This document shows, piece after piece, positions 13,611-25,400 of a stretch of DNA of 64,000 nt. Made by a program: the position numbers and the translations under genes. Source of the DNA: Apis mellifera (Eukaryota; Arthropoda; Insecta; Hymenoptera; Apidae). Below the pieces are notes generated by a model. That model was given only the letters and a program-made list of their open reading frames with translations, ran no database searches and was not told the origin of the DNA. The stretch spans positions 3,061,501-3,125,500 of the forward strand of contig NC_037644.1 of NCBI RefSeq assembly GCF_003254395.2, read 5' to 3'. The number at the start of each line of letters is the position of its first letter. The stretch's first letter is position 1.

Positions 13611-13940
13611 TGTTACAAACTTCGATATTTACATTTCAACTTAAAAAGTTTCACGGTTGCGCTTCTTCTTTCACGTTGATGCATATTATTCTCCGCCCGT
13701 TGTTCTCTTGTCTGGCGGAGCTGCGACTCGATTCTGCTTCAGATAGATGCATGTTTATTGCTGCATTAGCGCGGGACCGTTCCAGGATAAAGCCACCAGC
13801 CGGTAGGATTCTGTTGGTTTACTGGAGGATTTCGTACTTTCCCACAAAATATCCTGGCCGGAAGATGCTGCTCATCTTGTTTTCTCGCAACAACTGGAAA
13901 CAGGCCGGCAGAAGAAGAAGAAATTTCCAACAGTAAACCT
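13611..13940. other. GC-richer island with a 108-codon orphan frame
   Basis: The island stands out sharply from AT-rich flanks. One plus frame (13610-13936) stays open for 108 codons but starts at TTG and has no domain I recognise. Coding exon, conserved non-coding element and compositional accident cannot be separated by eye. Confidence 0.3.
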
Positions 13941-14740
13941 GGATAATTTATTGTGATTATTAATCCGATCTGATGGATAATCGAAAATTAAAATTTAGTT
14001 TAGAAATGTTTTTAGAACGAAATAATTTTGATCCACGATAATTATTTGTCTAGCGATAAAATTATTTATGTTTATATCTTTATACAAAAGTTTCAAAAGT
14101 TTAAAAGATCGAAATATTGTTGTTGAAACAAGTTACATTAATGATAATCGTATGATAGATGTAAGATAATCGTGTATGAAATGATTGATCAAAGATTATT
14201 CCATGTTGATATTTATAATTATGGTAAATACGATAAGACTTTCCAGTTCTTATTCTATCTAACTAATATATTACGTCAATTTTACCTGATAACAGACCAA
14301 GAAAGTAATTAATATTCTTCATCGTATATATTCTCTATGGAATACAATATTACTTTCAACTCTATTAATCACGTTTCTCATGCTTATGCTTTTCAATTAA
14401 ACATAACCTAAATTACACGTAACGATGCGTTATAAAAGTGGTAACGATAAATAATCATTGTTAACGTTTAAAAAATTAAAGATTAGAAAAAAACGAAACA
14501 TACTTACACAAAAAATATTTATATTTTTATATTACAATTTTAAAGCATAAAAAAAAAACAAATAATTTTTCTATATCTATTGCATACCTGTATATCATTG
14601 AAATATGAATAAGAATATTTTAGTTATTATTATTTCCATATATCCAAAATTATGATACATATCTCTTCTTTTATAATAATATTATTGAAAGTTATAATCT
14701 ATGAAAACGGATGAGAGTAAAATAAAGCTTTCCGAATATC
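13941..14740. other. AT-rich plain, no gene seen
   Basis: Nothing recognisable beyond poly-A runs and short TA-rich stretches. Confidence 0.55.
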
Positions 14741-15060
14741 GTATCATTTGCAGTCGAAATCGCGCAAAACAACTGCAAGTATAGCGTAACGTCTAAACTA
14801 TAGAAACACAGCAGCAAAACGAGCCTCGACTGCCATGGGTATATTATTCCGCAATGGCGGAACGATTAGTCAGACTCCCCACGCACCGCTGACATTCGCA
14901 CGCGCAACCTGCACATGATTAATAATCATAGCTGACCGTCGTTATTGGCGTGGACGTTATCGTTATCTTCCGCCTATTTGCTCGCACTTTTGAGCGACGA
15001 TGAATCGCGACGTTGCTGTCAGAAATTAATCTGTCTATCACGAGGCACGATCAAGTGTCT
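14741..15060. other. Base-balanced non-coding block
   Basis: The block is CpG-containing and free of low-complexity sequence, with an imperfect inverted repeat CCGCAATGGCGG at about 14850-14861. All frames are interrupted. It is a candidate conserved non-coding element. Confidence 0.3.
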
Positions 15061-15985
15061 TATATATAAATATAATTAAATTTAAAAGAGTTATTTAGAG
15101 TTATTTAAGCGACAAGTGGAAATAGTTAATTGAAGTTTGTCAATTGTGTAAAATTTCGTAGAAATTTTGAAAGAATTTTATCGAAAGAGATGCTTATTGT
15201 TTGTTTATCGTGAATTTAACACCATTGGTGGAACTAGAGGGAAAGGTGGTATTACGTTGAGATTCCCTGCTAAATTGGCGCCCTAGAGATTTTCATATTT
15301 TATAACTAGGACCGTGGATGCTTATGCATTTATGGAAAATTTCAATGTGAAATTTATATCGTATGCAAAGTGACATGAAATATCCAAAACAAATATGCAT
15401 ATTACTAATATTAAATGAATTATAAATCTTATAATAATGAATAAATGTAAATAATTTATTAGTTATAACGAAATAAATGTTAAAAGTTTCTTGTAAATTA
15501 AAAATATTACGTAACTTACGTATAATAAATTTATTCAATCTTTTATATTTTCTAAACATAAATTAAAAATTTTCGAAATTACATGGATTGATTATCTATA
15601 TATTAAAAAATTTTTAATAATATTAATTAATTCTTAATTAAATACGATTTTCTTATACTATAGTTTTTATTACGCATAAAAAAAAGTCTTTATCAACTGT
15701 ATTAAACAATTAATACCGTTCGGTCCGTATTATTAATTTGATCCAATTAAATTAATAATTTAATTCAACGAATAAATTAAATATTCATCCCATTAAATAA
15801 TAAACAGGAAATTAAACACAAAATTATTAACATCTTCCTTGAATTCTATCATAAATTCGATTATATTAAATTATCTAATTTGTAACAAGAATATAACTGT
15901 TTCTTTATCAACGGATGATAATTTCAATAATAAATAACGAAACTATATACACGATGATGAAACTGAAGAATAAATCGCTGTATTA
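15061..15985. other. AT-rich plain, no gene seen
   Basis: A small balanced patch at about 15218-15290 (ACCATTGGTGG and TTGGCGCCCTAGAG) looks foreign to its surroundings but is too short to classify. The 88-codon minus frame at 15293-15559 is AT-driven. Confidence 0.5.
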
Positions 15986-16500
15986 AAATTTTTTCAATTT
16001 ACTTTTATTCCTTCTTCCTCTGAACTGAAACGTAACCCATAAAGTGTTTCGCACATTTGTCGAGACACTCGGCCTTCTCCCTTCAAGTGATTCAACTCAA
16101 AAATAAGCTCGCACGACGTTGAACGAGTTGACCACGCAACTTGAAAGATTATATTTCGCGAATAGTACGGGCGGGCGCAACAACAAGCGTGATATCCGAG
16201 CGACGACATGTGCGGCGCATCTCTGCAGAGGGACGGCGGTAGAAAGGGATGAATTATTCGTTGTCTCCTGCACTCTGCACCCCGCGACACTGACACCGCG
16301 CTGTCCTGTCCGCCGTGTCGACCTTCTGCCCGTGACACTGTCATCTATAACGTTCGCGAGCATTCACGCGCGTCCCTCGTTTTTCTTTCCTTTTTTTTTC
16401 CCGCCAAGAAGCATCCAAACATTCTTTACCCTCCGGGTAAAAGTTAACTCCTCCCCGTTGAGTTGTTCTTCGAATATTCGAGGGAATAGAGAAAGGAATG
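15986..16500. other. GC- and CpG-richer island
   Basis: Three overlapping frames of 88-128 codons lie on both strands (16119-16505 plus; 15994-16344 and 16097-16363 minus). This is expected where stop-codon density drops with rising GC. None has a recognisable domain, and the plus frame turns into a Phe/Pro low-complexity tail. Confidence 0.4.
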
Positions 16501-17095
16501 TGTAAAACGAATGTTTATTTTGCGATTAATTTAAAATTATTATTTTCATTTTGAGATTTCATACTCTTGATCGCAAATTTTAACCACGATATTAGATCCA
16601 ATAATTCATGCATGGTGTTTAAATAAATAAATTAATACGCTTTAAATTTAAAAAGTGACGATGCTCATTTATTTTGTTAGCTAATAATAAATTTGACAGT
16701 CTTCTTTGTTAATAAACATCGAGAGTTTTGTTCTTAAATGAAAAAAAAAAAAAGTACCGATCAATATAAATTTAAAAAAAAGATTCTTTTTTTTACCAAT
16801 ATCTATAATTATTATTCTCGCGTTATTTATAATAAAATAATCAAGCGTGCAAATTCAACGCATTTCGAAGAAAAACGTTATTAAATAACGCTAACTAAAG
16901 CTCTTTTTTTACACATCCTTTACCACATCTCGAGATTATACAAATACAAAAATCATTAGAGGTAACAATACCATCCTTTTCTTCCCTAAAATATCGATAA
17001 TTAAAATATCGAAAACAAGAATGTAGAACAATTCCGTTGAAATCAGAAAAAAATCGAGAGAAGATTCGACTCGAAACGCGTCCCAACAAGAATAA
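16501..17095. other. AT-rich spacer, no gene seen
   Basis: A poly-A run (16740-16753) and AT-rich words dominate. Minus frames at 16895-17118 are short and unrecognised. Confidence 0.5.
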
Positions 17096-17640
17096 GATGC
17101 GCGGTGAAGCGGATCCATCGATGCCTCAACGAAGCGAGGAGGGAGGGGAGCAAACGCGCTCGAAACGCTGATAACAATATATATCCGGGGACGGAGTTTC
17201 GCAGGGAAGAGGGGTGGGGAGGGACCAGAAAAGGAGGGAACGCCGGGAGTGTGTGGAGGGGCGCGATTCGAGCGACGGGGGGAGCCAGGAATATCTGAGC
17301 TCCGTGGCGCTAATTAATTGGTCCGTAAATTAGCAGGCAACAATGCTCCCGGCCATCGTGTAACCAACGAATCAGGGAATTCGCCGGCACGCGTGCGAAC
17401 GTAAGAATACGCGTGATCTATGCGGTATTCCTAACCCCGTCCTACCTGGTATCGTCGTTGAATTTTAACCCCTCCTCCTCTAGACTAGGGAGCAGCATCC
17501 CTTTCCCCTTCTCCCTCTTTCGATCGTCCGCCTTTTTTTCGAGTCGAGAATAATCGGAGAATTTTCGATAAATTAACACGTTGCGTACGAGTCAGGAGAT
17601 ATCTCGTTTTGCGATTCGATCGACGACTCGAGGAATTAAA
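17096..17640. other. GC-rich, partly purine-rich island
   Basis: G-rich purine stretches occupy about 17130-17285, and a C/T-rich stretch lies at about 17468-17530. The segment 17295-17450 is base-balanced and frame-less. No gene could be supported. Confidence 0.4.
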
Positions 17641-18180
17641 AACACTCGAAGCAATATAATAGGAAAAGAAGAAATTTAAAAAAATATAAAGTCTGTTTGT
17701 CTAATGAAAAAAGGAATGAAATTAATTTCACAAAGGAGAATGCTTTACTAGATATATTCTAAAATATTATTCGAATTTAAAGTAAATTAAATAATAATTA
17801 ATCGATTTAATTTTATTTATATAATAAATAATAGTTAAAATGTAAAAAAGTCTATATAATGAATAATGTATAAGAAATATATATAGTAATATTTAAAAAT
17901 ATTTTATAAACGTGAATTAAAAAGTGCATATCTACAAAAATGAAAACGCGTTGAGCGAGTCATACATAATGTGTTAATATCGCGTACGCAATGGTGCAAA
18001 ACGAAGCTGAGAAAAATATTTTAGAAAGTATTCCTTTTTTCGATCTTATACGAAATCTTTTACGTAAATCTTATTACTTATAATTTCTTCTTATCGATCA
18101 ATTGATTTTCAAAAGTGAAAAATGGATATAAGAAATAGAAAATTTTGTAGACCATGTCTGTGAATTCAGTAAGTGAATCT
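17641..18180. other. AT-rich spacer, no gene seen
   Basis: Nothing recognisable beyond AT-rich sequence. Confidence 0.55.
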
Positions 18181-18460
18181 TGTAACATTGTTCGATAAAG
18201 TAGGTTTCTGGTATGTCTTTAAGTAGCAATGCTGTTCCGTTTGGCGTGTTATTTACAGACGCGAGTGCTTTTGGTCGTTCGCGATCAATGCCGAGGGCAA
18301 AACTACGGGCAATGAAACTAGCTGAGTGGAGACTTGAGATTTTAGGCCCTATTGGGCTTAGTATTAAGTACTACATTGGCCGGCCTGTCCGCCACTCTTC
18401 CCCTGCGCGGGCTCAACTGCTGAACACCGCTGTTTCGTAAGCTCTTTAGTAAGAAAAAAA
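18181..18460. other. GC-richer block with clustered short inverted repeats
   Basis: Several self-complementary words lie within about 90 bp: GCCC-TATT-GGGC (near 18345-18356), AGTA-TTAAG-TACT (near 18360-18372) and GGCCGGCC (near 18379). A 75-codon plus frame (18213-18440) overlaps them without recognisable homology. A structured RNA, a transposon fragment or an unknown exon are all possible. Confidence 0.3.
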
Positions 18461-19380
18461 AAAAAAAGCTATTCATAAAACGAATACTTGCTAAGTAAAA
18501 TCGGGATTGTGATATTATTTTTGCGAAAATAATAATTTCGAATTTTTTCCTTTCCTTCGATGTGATAGTTTCAATCATAAAAATTAATCGAAATTTATCT
18601 CGATTTAGAAATGATTAAATTTTGATCGCTGATAAAAATATATTTAACAATCATATATTATTATTAATTGTATATTTTGAGGTCTGAAGAGGTTGGAATA
18701 AACACAAAATTTGGTAAAATGTACAGTTTATTTATTGATTGTCAAAAAGAACTGGATTTTTAAGTATTTACTCTTTTTATCTTATTTTTTAGCAATGGCG
18801 CGGATATTGAGCGATCTTTGTTATATATTTCTTGATACGAGAAAATTATATTACTTGTTTTATATATGAAATAATTAAAGAATATTTATATTAATTCGTC
18901 GTATTATTACCAACTTGTAATGTGTTTATTAAATTTTATGCTGCTTTGAAAACAATGAACAAATAATAAAATAGATAATAATAATGGCAATAACGAAGAT
19001 ATTCATTGCCAATAAATCATATAATACGTTTTAAATCGATTCACAAAGATTCTATTGGAATCTAAAGAATTGAAAAAATTTCATTGTCGTACGTACACTG
19101 GAAAAAAAATATTACAAAACATATTACAAACAATTTTTTTCCAACGAAGATGAGTTTTTTTTGTCCAACAAATATTTCTACCAATGTCTACAAAAAACGA
19201 TTTTAATTCTCCTTTGTTCCAGACAAGCCAAAAGCGTCTCAAGTATTAATCTCTGCTTCTAGTTCGACTGTCGATGTGATTTATCCCGGTAAGTTTCGAT
19301 CTAAAATATCTTTAAAATAATAATAATATAAATAAAATAAATTTTTCTCCCGATACATATCGATTCACGATCGAATTTAT
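18461..19380. other. AT-rich region, no gene seen
   Basis: A balanced patch at about 18790-18815 (AGCAATGGCGCGGATATTGA) lies in AT-rich sequence and could be a short remnant of a larger element. Nothing else is recognisable. Confidence 0.5.
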
Positions 19381-20075
19381 CCGAAACTGAAACTTGGAAA
19401 GATCCAACAACGATCCACCAACCAGAAACGTACTGTTTTCATTCGGTTTCCCTCTTTTCCCCGAGGGAGGGAGGGGAGGGAGGAATTCACGGACCAACGG
19501 GAATCGTGCTTTTCGAAAGTTGAGCGATCCAGAAAATCGCAACGCTCAAAAATTAAATGAAAGGAGAAACTGGGAACAAAACGTGTGCCACTGTAAATGA
19601 ATCGTAGTGACTTTCCATTTCGCTTAGGGAGAGAGAGAGAGAGAGAGAATACAACAGCGAACACAACAAGCGGTAGAGAAAAAAAGGAATAAAGATAAAA
19701 AAGGTCGTGGAGAGGACAGGCACGGAAAGAGAGGGGATAGGCACGTAGGCACGCGCATCGACCGACGGGGGAAGGGGAAAAAAACATCCGTGCGCCTTTT
19801 ACGAGATCTTCCATCGTATATTTCGGTCTTTTGCAGCAACCGTTCTTTGTGTATACCTGCGGTAGCAGCAGTCAGGTCGTAAAGGGTCGCGAATTGAGTG
19901 CACCTGTTGCAGACTCGTTGCAACTTATACATCGGCCGTGTACAATGCGAAACACAGTTGCAAAGTCGTTTAGAATGATAATCTTGTTTTCTCTTCTTTC
20001 CTTTTTTTTTTCACGTTACCAGACTTGGTGGATTTTCGTGTCGATCGAAATAAGAAAATGTTATTGATATATTAC
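19381..20075. other. GC-richer island with a GA microsatellite
   Basis: A (GA)n tract lies at about 19629-19648 and a G-rich purine block at about 19462-19482. Many overlapping frames cross this block on both strands, mostly low-complexity Ser/Leu/Arg translations. A segment at 19835-19960 is non-repetitive and open on the plus strand but has no recognised homology. Confidence 0.4.
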
Positions 20076-20550
20076 GTCACGTCAGACGCGAGATACAAAC
20101 ATTTTGTGAGGTTAATAATAACAAGATATATAAAGAGATAATTAATTGTGAAGGATTTAAAATTGTATTAAGCAAAATATTTATATCATAGTGAACATTC
20201 AATGATTAAATGCGATTACGATTTCTCGCGTTTTTCCGTGTAGGAGAAATCCATACAAAAGTATGTATTTAACCATATATTCGAAGTTTGTGATTAATAA
20301 AATATAAATTTATATTTATTCAATTTCTTTTATGAATGAAACAAAAAGGAATAACATTAAGAAATTCTATTTTGGTGACTATCAAGATCAACTTAACATA
20401 TCTATACAAAATTTTCCACGTTTATTTTCCAATCTAATTCCTCCAATGTTATTTATATTATACACAAATCACGTCATACGTTTCATCTTCCATTTGAAAA
20501 AAGAATTATCGAAGAATTTCCGACATAGAAATAAATCGTTTTAATTCGCT
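20076..20550. other. AT-rich spacer, no gene seen
   Basis: Nothing recognisable. A 70-codon plus frame at 20332-20544 is Asn/Phe/Ile-rich and not convincing. Confidence 0.5.
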
Positions 20551-21100
20551 TGATCGAATTAATTGGTAGGAAGATAATAACGATAGATGGAATCGATGCA
20601 TCCCTGTGGCTGGCAACGAAAAACTTTTCCATTCAAGCGATGGGGGACGACGCTATAAAGTTCACCTCTTCGATTTTTCACAGACCTTTTTCACACAGCT
20701 TAATAAGTGCGTTTAGTCATTGGGCGAGCAGATAAGCCTGTACACGCGAACGGGACAGGGAACGTTTCGAACGCGACCAGTAGAAACGTTTTGTCGGTGA
20801 ATCGAACGCGGCGTTATTGGCTGGAAGCTTGATAAGGGAGGTGTCCTTCTCCCTTTATCCCCCCTCCCCTTCCCCTTTATCCATCGTTGATAAAAAGTTA
20901 ATCGTAAATGATCGTAAATTCAATTTCAACACGGAGCCAAGCGGAAGGGGGGGGGGGGAAAGGGAGGAATGCTTGCTCCGTGCAAATCGTTTGATCGAGT
21001 TTGCGCATGCTCTGTTTTCGAACGAACTTATTCGGTTTCGAACACGATATAATCTCGTTTCTCTTTCTTCTTTTTTTTCTATTTTTCTTTAGAAAGTAAG
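20551..21100. other. GC-richer island with a G12 run
   Basis: A run of twelve G lies at 20947-20958, just after a C/T-rich stretch (20850-20885). TTTGCGCATGC near 21000-21010 resembles an NRF-1 half site. No coding frame could be supported. Confidence 0.4.
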
Positions 21101-21892
21101 TATAGTCTCGATGTATCGACGATGAATCGAAAAGTTTTTTTTAAATTAAAAGAATGAATAATTATCGTTGGTTAGAAATATAAATATTTTTAATAAAATG
21201 TTTGATATCTATGTTGTGTTATATTTAGAGAAAGAATCGTGTAATATCGGAAAGCTTTTCATTTCCATCATCAGATATTAAAGCTTTGTTCGATGGAATG
21301 ACAAATGAACGTAGAAATAAAGCTATATATATCGCGTTACAATTATTACCACAAATATTCCGTTCTAAAAAAATTCACTGCTGAAATTATATTACATCCC
21401 TGAATATCCACGCACGTAACAACGTATATTTCACAGACGTCGAAACGGAGAAAGCTATCGATAGCCGAGAGGAAATTGCCGAATCTCCGCTCGATGCTTC
21501 CTTGACTCGATTTTGTGTACAAGCGCGGCCGTTGTCGAGCCATTAGCGGGCCACTCCGCTTTTTCCTCCACTTTTTTTTCGGCCGCCTCTGTTTTTATAC
21601 CACCACACAAGCACAGGAAGCTCATAAGGTTTCTTGCTCGTTCCTGTCGACATTTCGTGTCGCCGAGGTAACGATTTCTCCTCGAACGAAAATACGATCC
21701 TCTAACGTGTACAAAGCAATCGGACCTCTTTTTTTCCCCTTATTTTGCATCTCTCTCTGCAATCCTTATTTCCTTTCAACAAGACATTGTTCCTCTCGAT
21801 TAATCGAAACGAACAGATATTTGATTTCTTCCTTAATCGAATTTAATAATTCAAATTCGTCTAATCTCAAAATTCTTCTGATTAATATTAAG
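21101..21892. other. AT-rich spacer then GC-richer island
   Basis: 21101-21430 is AT-rich. 21431-21740 is richer in GC with overlapping frames on both strands (21346-21543 minus, 21515-21901 plus). The plus frame has no recognised domain and ends in AT-rich sequence next to array B. Confidence 0.4.
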
Positions 21893-21933
21893 AATGTATA
21901 ATATTAAATATTTAATTTCTAATATTATCCTCG

Positions 21934-21972
<39 letters not shown>

Positions 21973-22227
21973 TTCTGTATTTCTTATATTATATTTATTA
22001 TATTAAATATTTGTTTAATATTATTAATATATGTTTAATATTAACAATGTATAATATTAAATATTTAATTTCTATATTATCCTCATTCTATATATATATT
22101 TCTTTTCTGTATTTCTTATATTATATTTATTATATTTATTATATTAAATATTTGTTTAATATTATTAATATATGTTTAATATTAATAATGTATAATATTA
22201 AATATTTAATTTCTAATATTATCCTCG

Positions 22228-22266
<39 letters not shown>

Positions 22267-22492
22267 TTCTGTATTTCTTATATTATATTTATTATATTTA
22301 TTATATTAAATATTTAATTTCTATATTATCCTCGCTCTATATATATATATTTTTTCTGTATTTCTTATATTATATTTATTATATTTATATTATATTAAAT
22401 ATTTGTTTAATATTATTAATATATGTTTAATATTAAATATTTAATTTCTAATATTATTCTCGCTCTATATATATATATTTTTTCTGTATTTC
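21893..22492. repeat. Minisatellite array B, five TA-containing units
   Basis: The word CCTCGCTC (or a close variant) recurs at about 21929, 22081, 22223, 22330 and 22458, spaced 152, 142, 107 and 128 bp. Each is followed by a (TA)n tract of variable length, then TTTTTTCTGTATTTC. The first three units also carry AATGTATAATATTAAATA; later units are truncated. The variable TA length explains part of the length variation. The 178-codon frame reading through it is Ile/Tyr-repeat translation and not a gene. Confidence 0.93.
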
Positions 22493-22870
22493 GTCTCAAA
22501 TTCAAAGAGAAAGAAAAGAAAGTGATCGACTAGATCAATGGATATCCTCTACAAACACGTGTTAGATTTATAGTATCGCCTAGTAACATTGTCCACACTT
22601 TTGTACAATGGATGCGGGCAACAATATCGCGTTGCAGACTTTTTTTTTTTTTTTAACAAAAATCCACGCTTCTGATACACCATCTGAGGATGAGATTTCC
22701 ATCAACGGTAACCTACATAAGAAGTCTTTTGCATAAAGGAGATGTGTGCCCTCGTGGGAATGAAATCAAATGGATCTCGCAAGATATTAGGAACTAAAAT
22801 TAGAACCATGGAGACACCATATATTATATTCTCTTTGATGTTCTTGAGAATCTTCTAATTTTTATTAATC
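22493..22870. other. Base-balanced block without open frames
   Basis: A T-run (22640-22655) splits otherwise non-repetitive, balanced sequence beginning right at the end of array B. No frame is open along it. It may be a fragment of an old element or a conserved non-coding segment. Confidence 0.3.
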
Positions 22871-23283
22871 TTCGACAGGAATTTCGGAAGAAAAATCGAT
22901 CTGTCACTAATTCTTTCGATTTTTGTCATTAAATATTCGATATTATACGTTTTTTTCTTCGATTATTTTTCAAACGTTTCTTAATATATATTTTTTAATA
23001 TACAGGCGTGAAATAATTGATAAAATTTACCAGAAAAAGAGAAATTGAAAATTGTGAGTGGTTCTAATTTTTTTAGAAATTACAGGGCTGGCTGTGACTC
23101 TGTTTAGGTTTTTGTTTCAAGCTGTTAAAACTTCAATAGATTCAATAAAATCCACCATTTTATCTTTCGTTCAATTGAATCATAATAACAATAATAATAA
23201 TTTATTTTTTCAGATTGAGAAAATAACAATAATAACAATAATAATAATTTATTTTTCAGATTGAGAAAAAATTTTCTTCCAGA

Positions 23284-23322
<39 letters not shown>

Positions 23323-25080
23323 TTAATATATATATAATTAATATTATAATTTCTATATTAATGCATATTAAAGTTAATGATTTCTTGTTTAAAATATTTT
23401 TTATTCCAATAAAGTGCTCATTTCCAAGTAGTTTTTGAAATATAATTTTGAAATATAATATTCCAAAGAAATACTTCGTTAAAAAAAAAATAAAAAATAT
23501 TTATTTTCACTCCTGATCAAAATACACATTTTCAATCTCAAATAAATTTAACATCTACGTAAATTCGAAATTTTTAAATTAATATCTCGAATAACAATTT
23601 CGATAAAATATATCGATTCAAATCCTTTTCGAAACGGATCCAATCGAAGACATTAAAAAAAATTACCATTCCATTATATCACGGATATATCGGTTCTTCG
23701 ATCTGCAAAAATCGGAAGAATCGTTCGATAAATAAAAGATATCCGTTTTTCGTACTTTCGAAACCGCAGAATCGCCAGACAGAAAGCGTACTACGCGTAA
23801 TGGAATTAGATTATAGGCGTGACCGCGAAATTCGTATTCGTGAGCCGTGACAAATTATTTTCCGCCAGTTGGAAATATATATATATATACAGTTGGAAGA
23901 ATTTTCGGTGATCGATGGTAACAAGCCGTGTAAACCACGTGTTGCGATATCGATTAAACTCGCGCGTAAAATAATTTATTAATTGTCTCGTTTAACATAC
24001 TTTGACAAATTGCTTTATTCGTCGAATGGAATATAAAAATAAAATAAATATCGCGGATAAGATAATTATTTTAGAATAGCGTAATAAAGATGATAATACT
24101 TAGTTTTCTCTCTCTCTTTAAAATTTAATTTATAATTTAAATTGTCATAAAGTGTGGATATTAAAATTGACAAGAATTGTCAAAGGAAAGGAAAAAAACG
24201 ATTGAATCGAATTTTACGACGATAATTTACGAAACGTGACGTAATATCTTTCGAGAAAAATCGTTAGAGGTGATTCTAAATTTTCTATTATGCATCGATA
24301 AAAAAATCACGTGTACGTTTATTATCATTTTATGTAATATTGTAATTCATGAATGGATTTATTAATCCATTCACAGTATAATGTTATGAAATTGTGATAA
24401 ACTTTGTGTAACTTTATGGTAAATAATTTTGGAAAAAAATTTTTTTATAACATTTCTATTATAATTATTCTCTTTTTTTTTTGCTATACGTCTAATAAAT
24501 TCAGATATGAATTATTTGTTTATTATTTTTATTCTTATCTCTAACTCTTGTCGAAGCTTTTAAAATATATTTTATTAATAAAATTATTGACATATTTTTA
24601 GAAAATTTTATCTAAAAAAGAAAAAAGATTTATAAAAAATCAAACTCAGTTACAAATATCTACTTATCCATTTATTTCTTGTTTAAGTTTTGTTAAATTA
24701 TTTACATATATTATTAGCAACATTTGCATTTCATTTTCCTTTTCTTCTAATCACATACATATGTCTCATTTCTATATTTTCAATTCGTAGATCATTAAAT
24801 TTATAGATTACACGATTTATAGATCATGTAGATTATTAACTTATCAAAGATTATGCTTCTGTGAAATAAGATTCGTTTCAGAATGAATTAAATAATTTGA
24901 AAAGATATTCGCGATATAATAAGCGAATAATTATTTCCAAAATTAAAATTCGTTAAGGAATATATAATTTCAATTTTAATTTCTATTTAAATAATAATAA
25001 TCACATTTTACACACAAATTTACATTTATCAATTTTGATCGAAATTACTCATTGTTATTTAACTCTCTTTACTCTCAAAC
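22871..25080. other. AT-rich plain with small duplications
   Basis: Contents: a short tandem duplication at 23186-23270 in which each copy ends in TTTTTCAGATTGAG, a (TA)n tract at about 23287-23316, and a perfect hairpin at 24350-24373. A modest CpG-containing stretch lies at 23680-23970. No gene is visible. Confidence 0.55.
24350..24373. repeat. Perfect 10-bp inverted repeat
   Basis: TGAATGGATT and AATCCATTCA flank a 4-base loop (TATT). No T-tract or gene end is nearby that would make it a terminator. Confidence 0.85.
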
Positions 25081-25400
25081 CGATTTTATTCATCGCATGT
25101 ACGCAATATATCGAAAGAAACGATATTTAAACAAAGCCCGTATCACACGCAATTATAAAGTATGCGAAATATCTTTTAACCGATGCGTTTATTTCGCTCC
25201 TAGGCTCCCGTTTGCGTAACTGCTTTATCGATCCGGTTACCGAATGTCAATAAGCGGAGTGATTTATGCGCGTGTATCGCACAACATTTGCAATTGGATA
25301 CGGCATCGTTTCAATCATCAATAGGATCAAAATAGGGAGGAGGAGTATTATCTGGCAATTTCATTAATGTACCCGATCAAATAATTACTATTCGTCGTAG
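25081..25400. other. Base-balanced non-coding block
   Basis: CpG-containing, non-repetitive sequence between AT-rich neighbours. No frame is open across it. GTTTGCGTAACTGC and TTTATGCGCG words are present. It is a candidate conserved non-coding element. Confidence 0.25.

Noticed and set aside
15218..15290. Possible transposon fragment with ACCATTGGTGG and TTGGCGCCC
   Set aside because: It is too short, has no paired ends and no target duplication.
16119..16505. 128-codon plus-strand frame
   Set aside because: It has an ambiguous residue mix with a Phe/Pro tail, is opposed by two minus frames, and has no identifiable splice or domain support.
19835..19960. Possible exon after TTTTGCAG
   Set aside because: The acceptor-like word is followed by an open stretch, but there is no donor at a sensible place, no recognised homology, and overlapping frames lie on the other strand.
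21894..22430. 178-codon frame across array B
   Set aside because: It is Ile/Tyr repeats from TA tracts.
24470..24482. T-runs as transcription terminators
   Set aside because: Homopolymer T tracts are frequent throughout this AT-rich DNA and none follows a recognisable RNA polymerase III gene.
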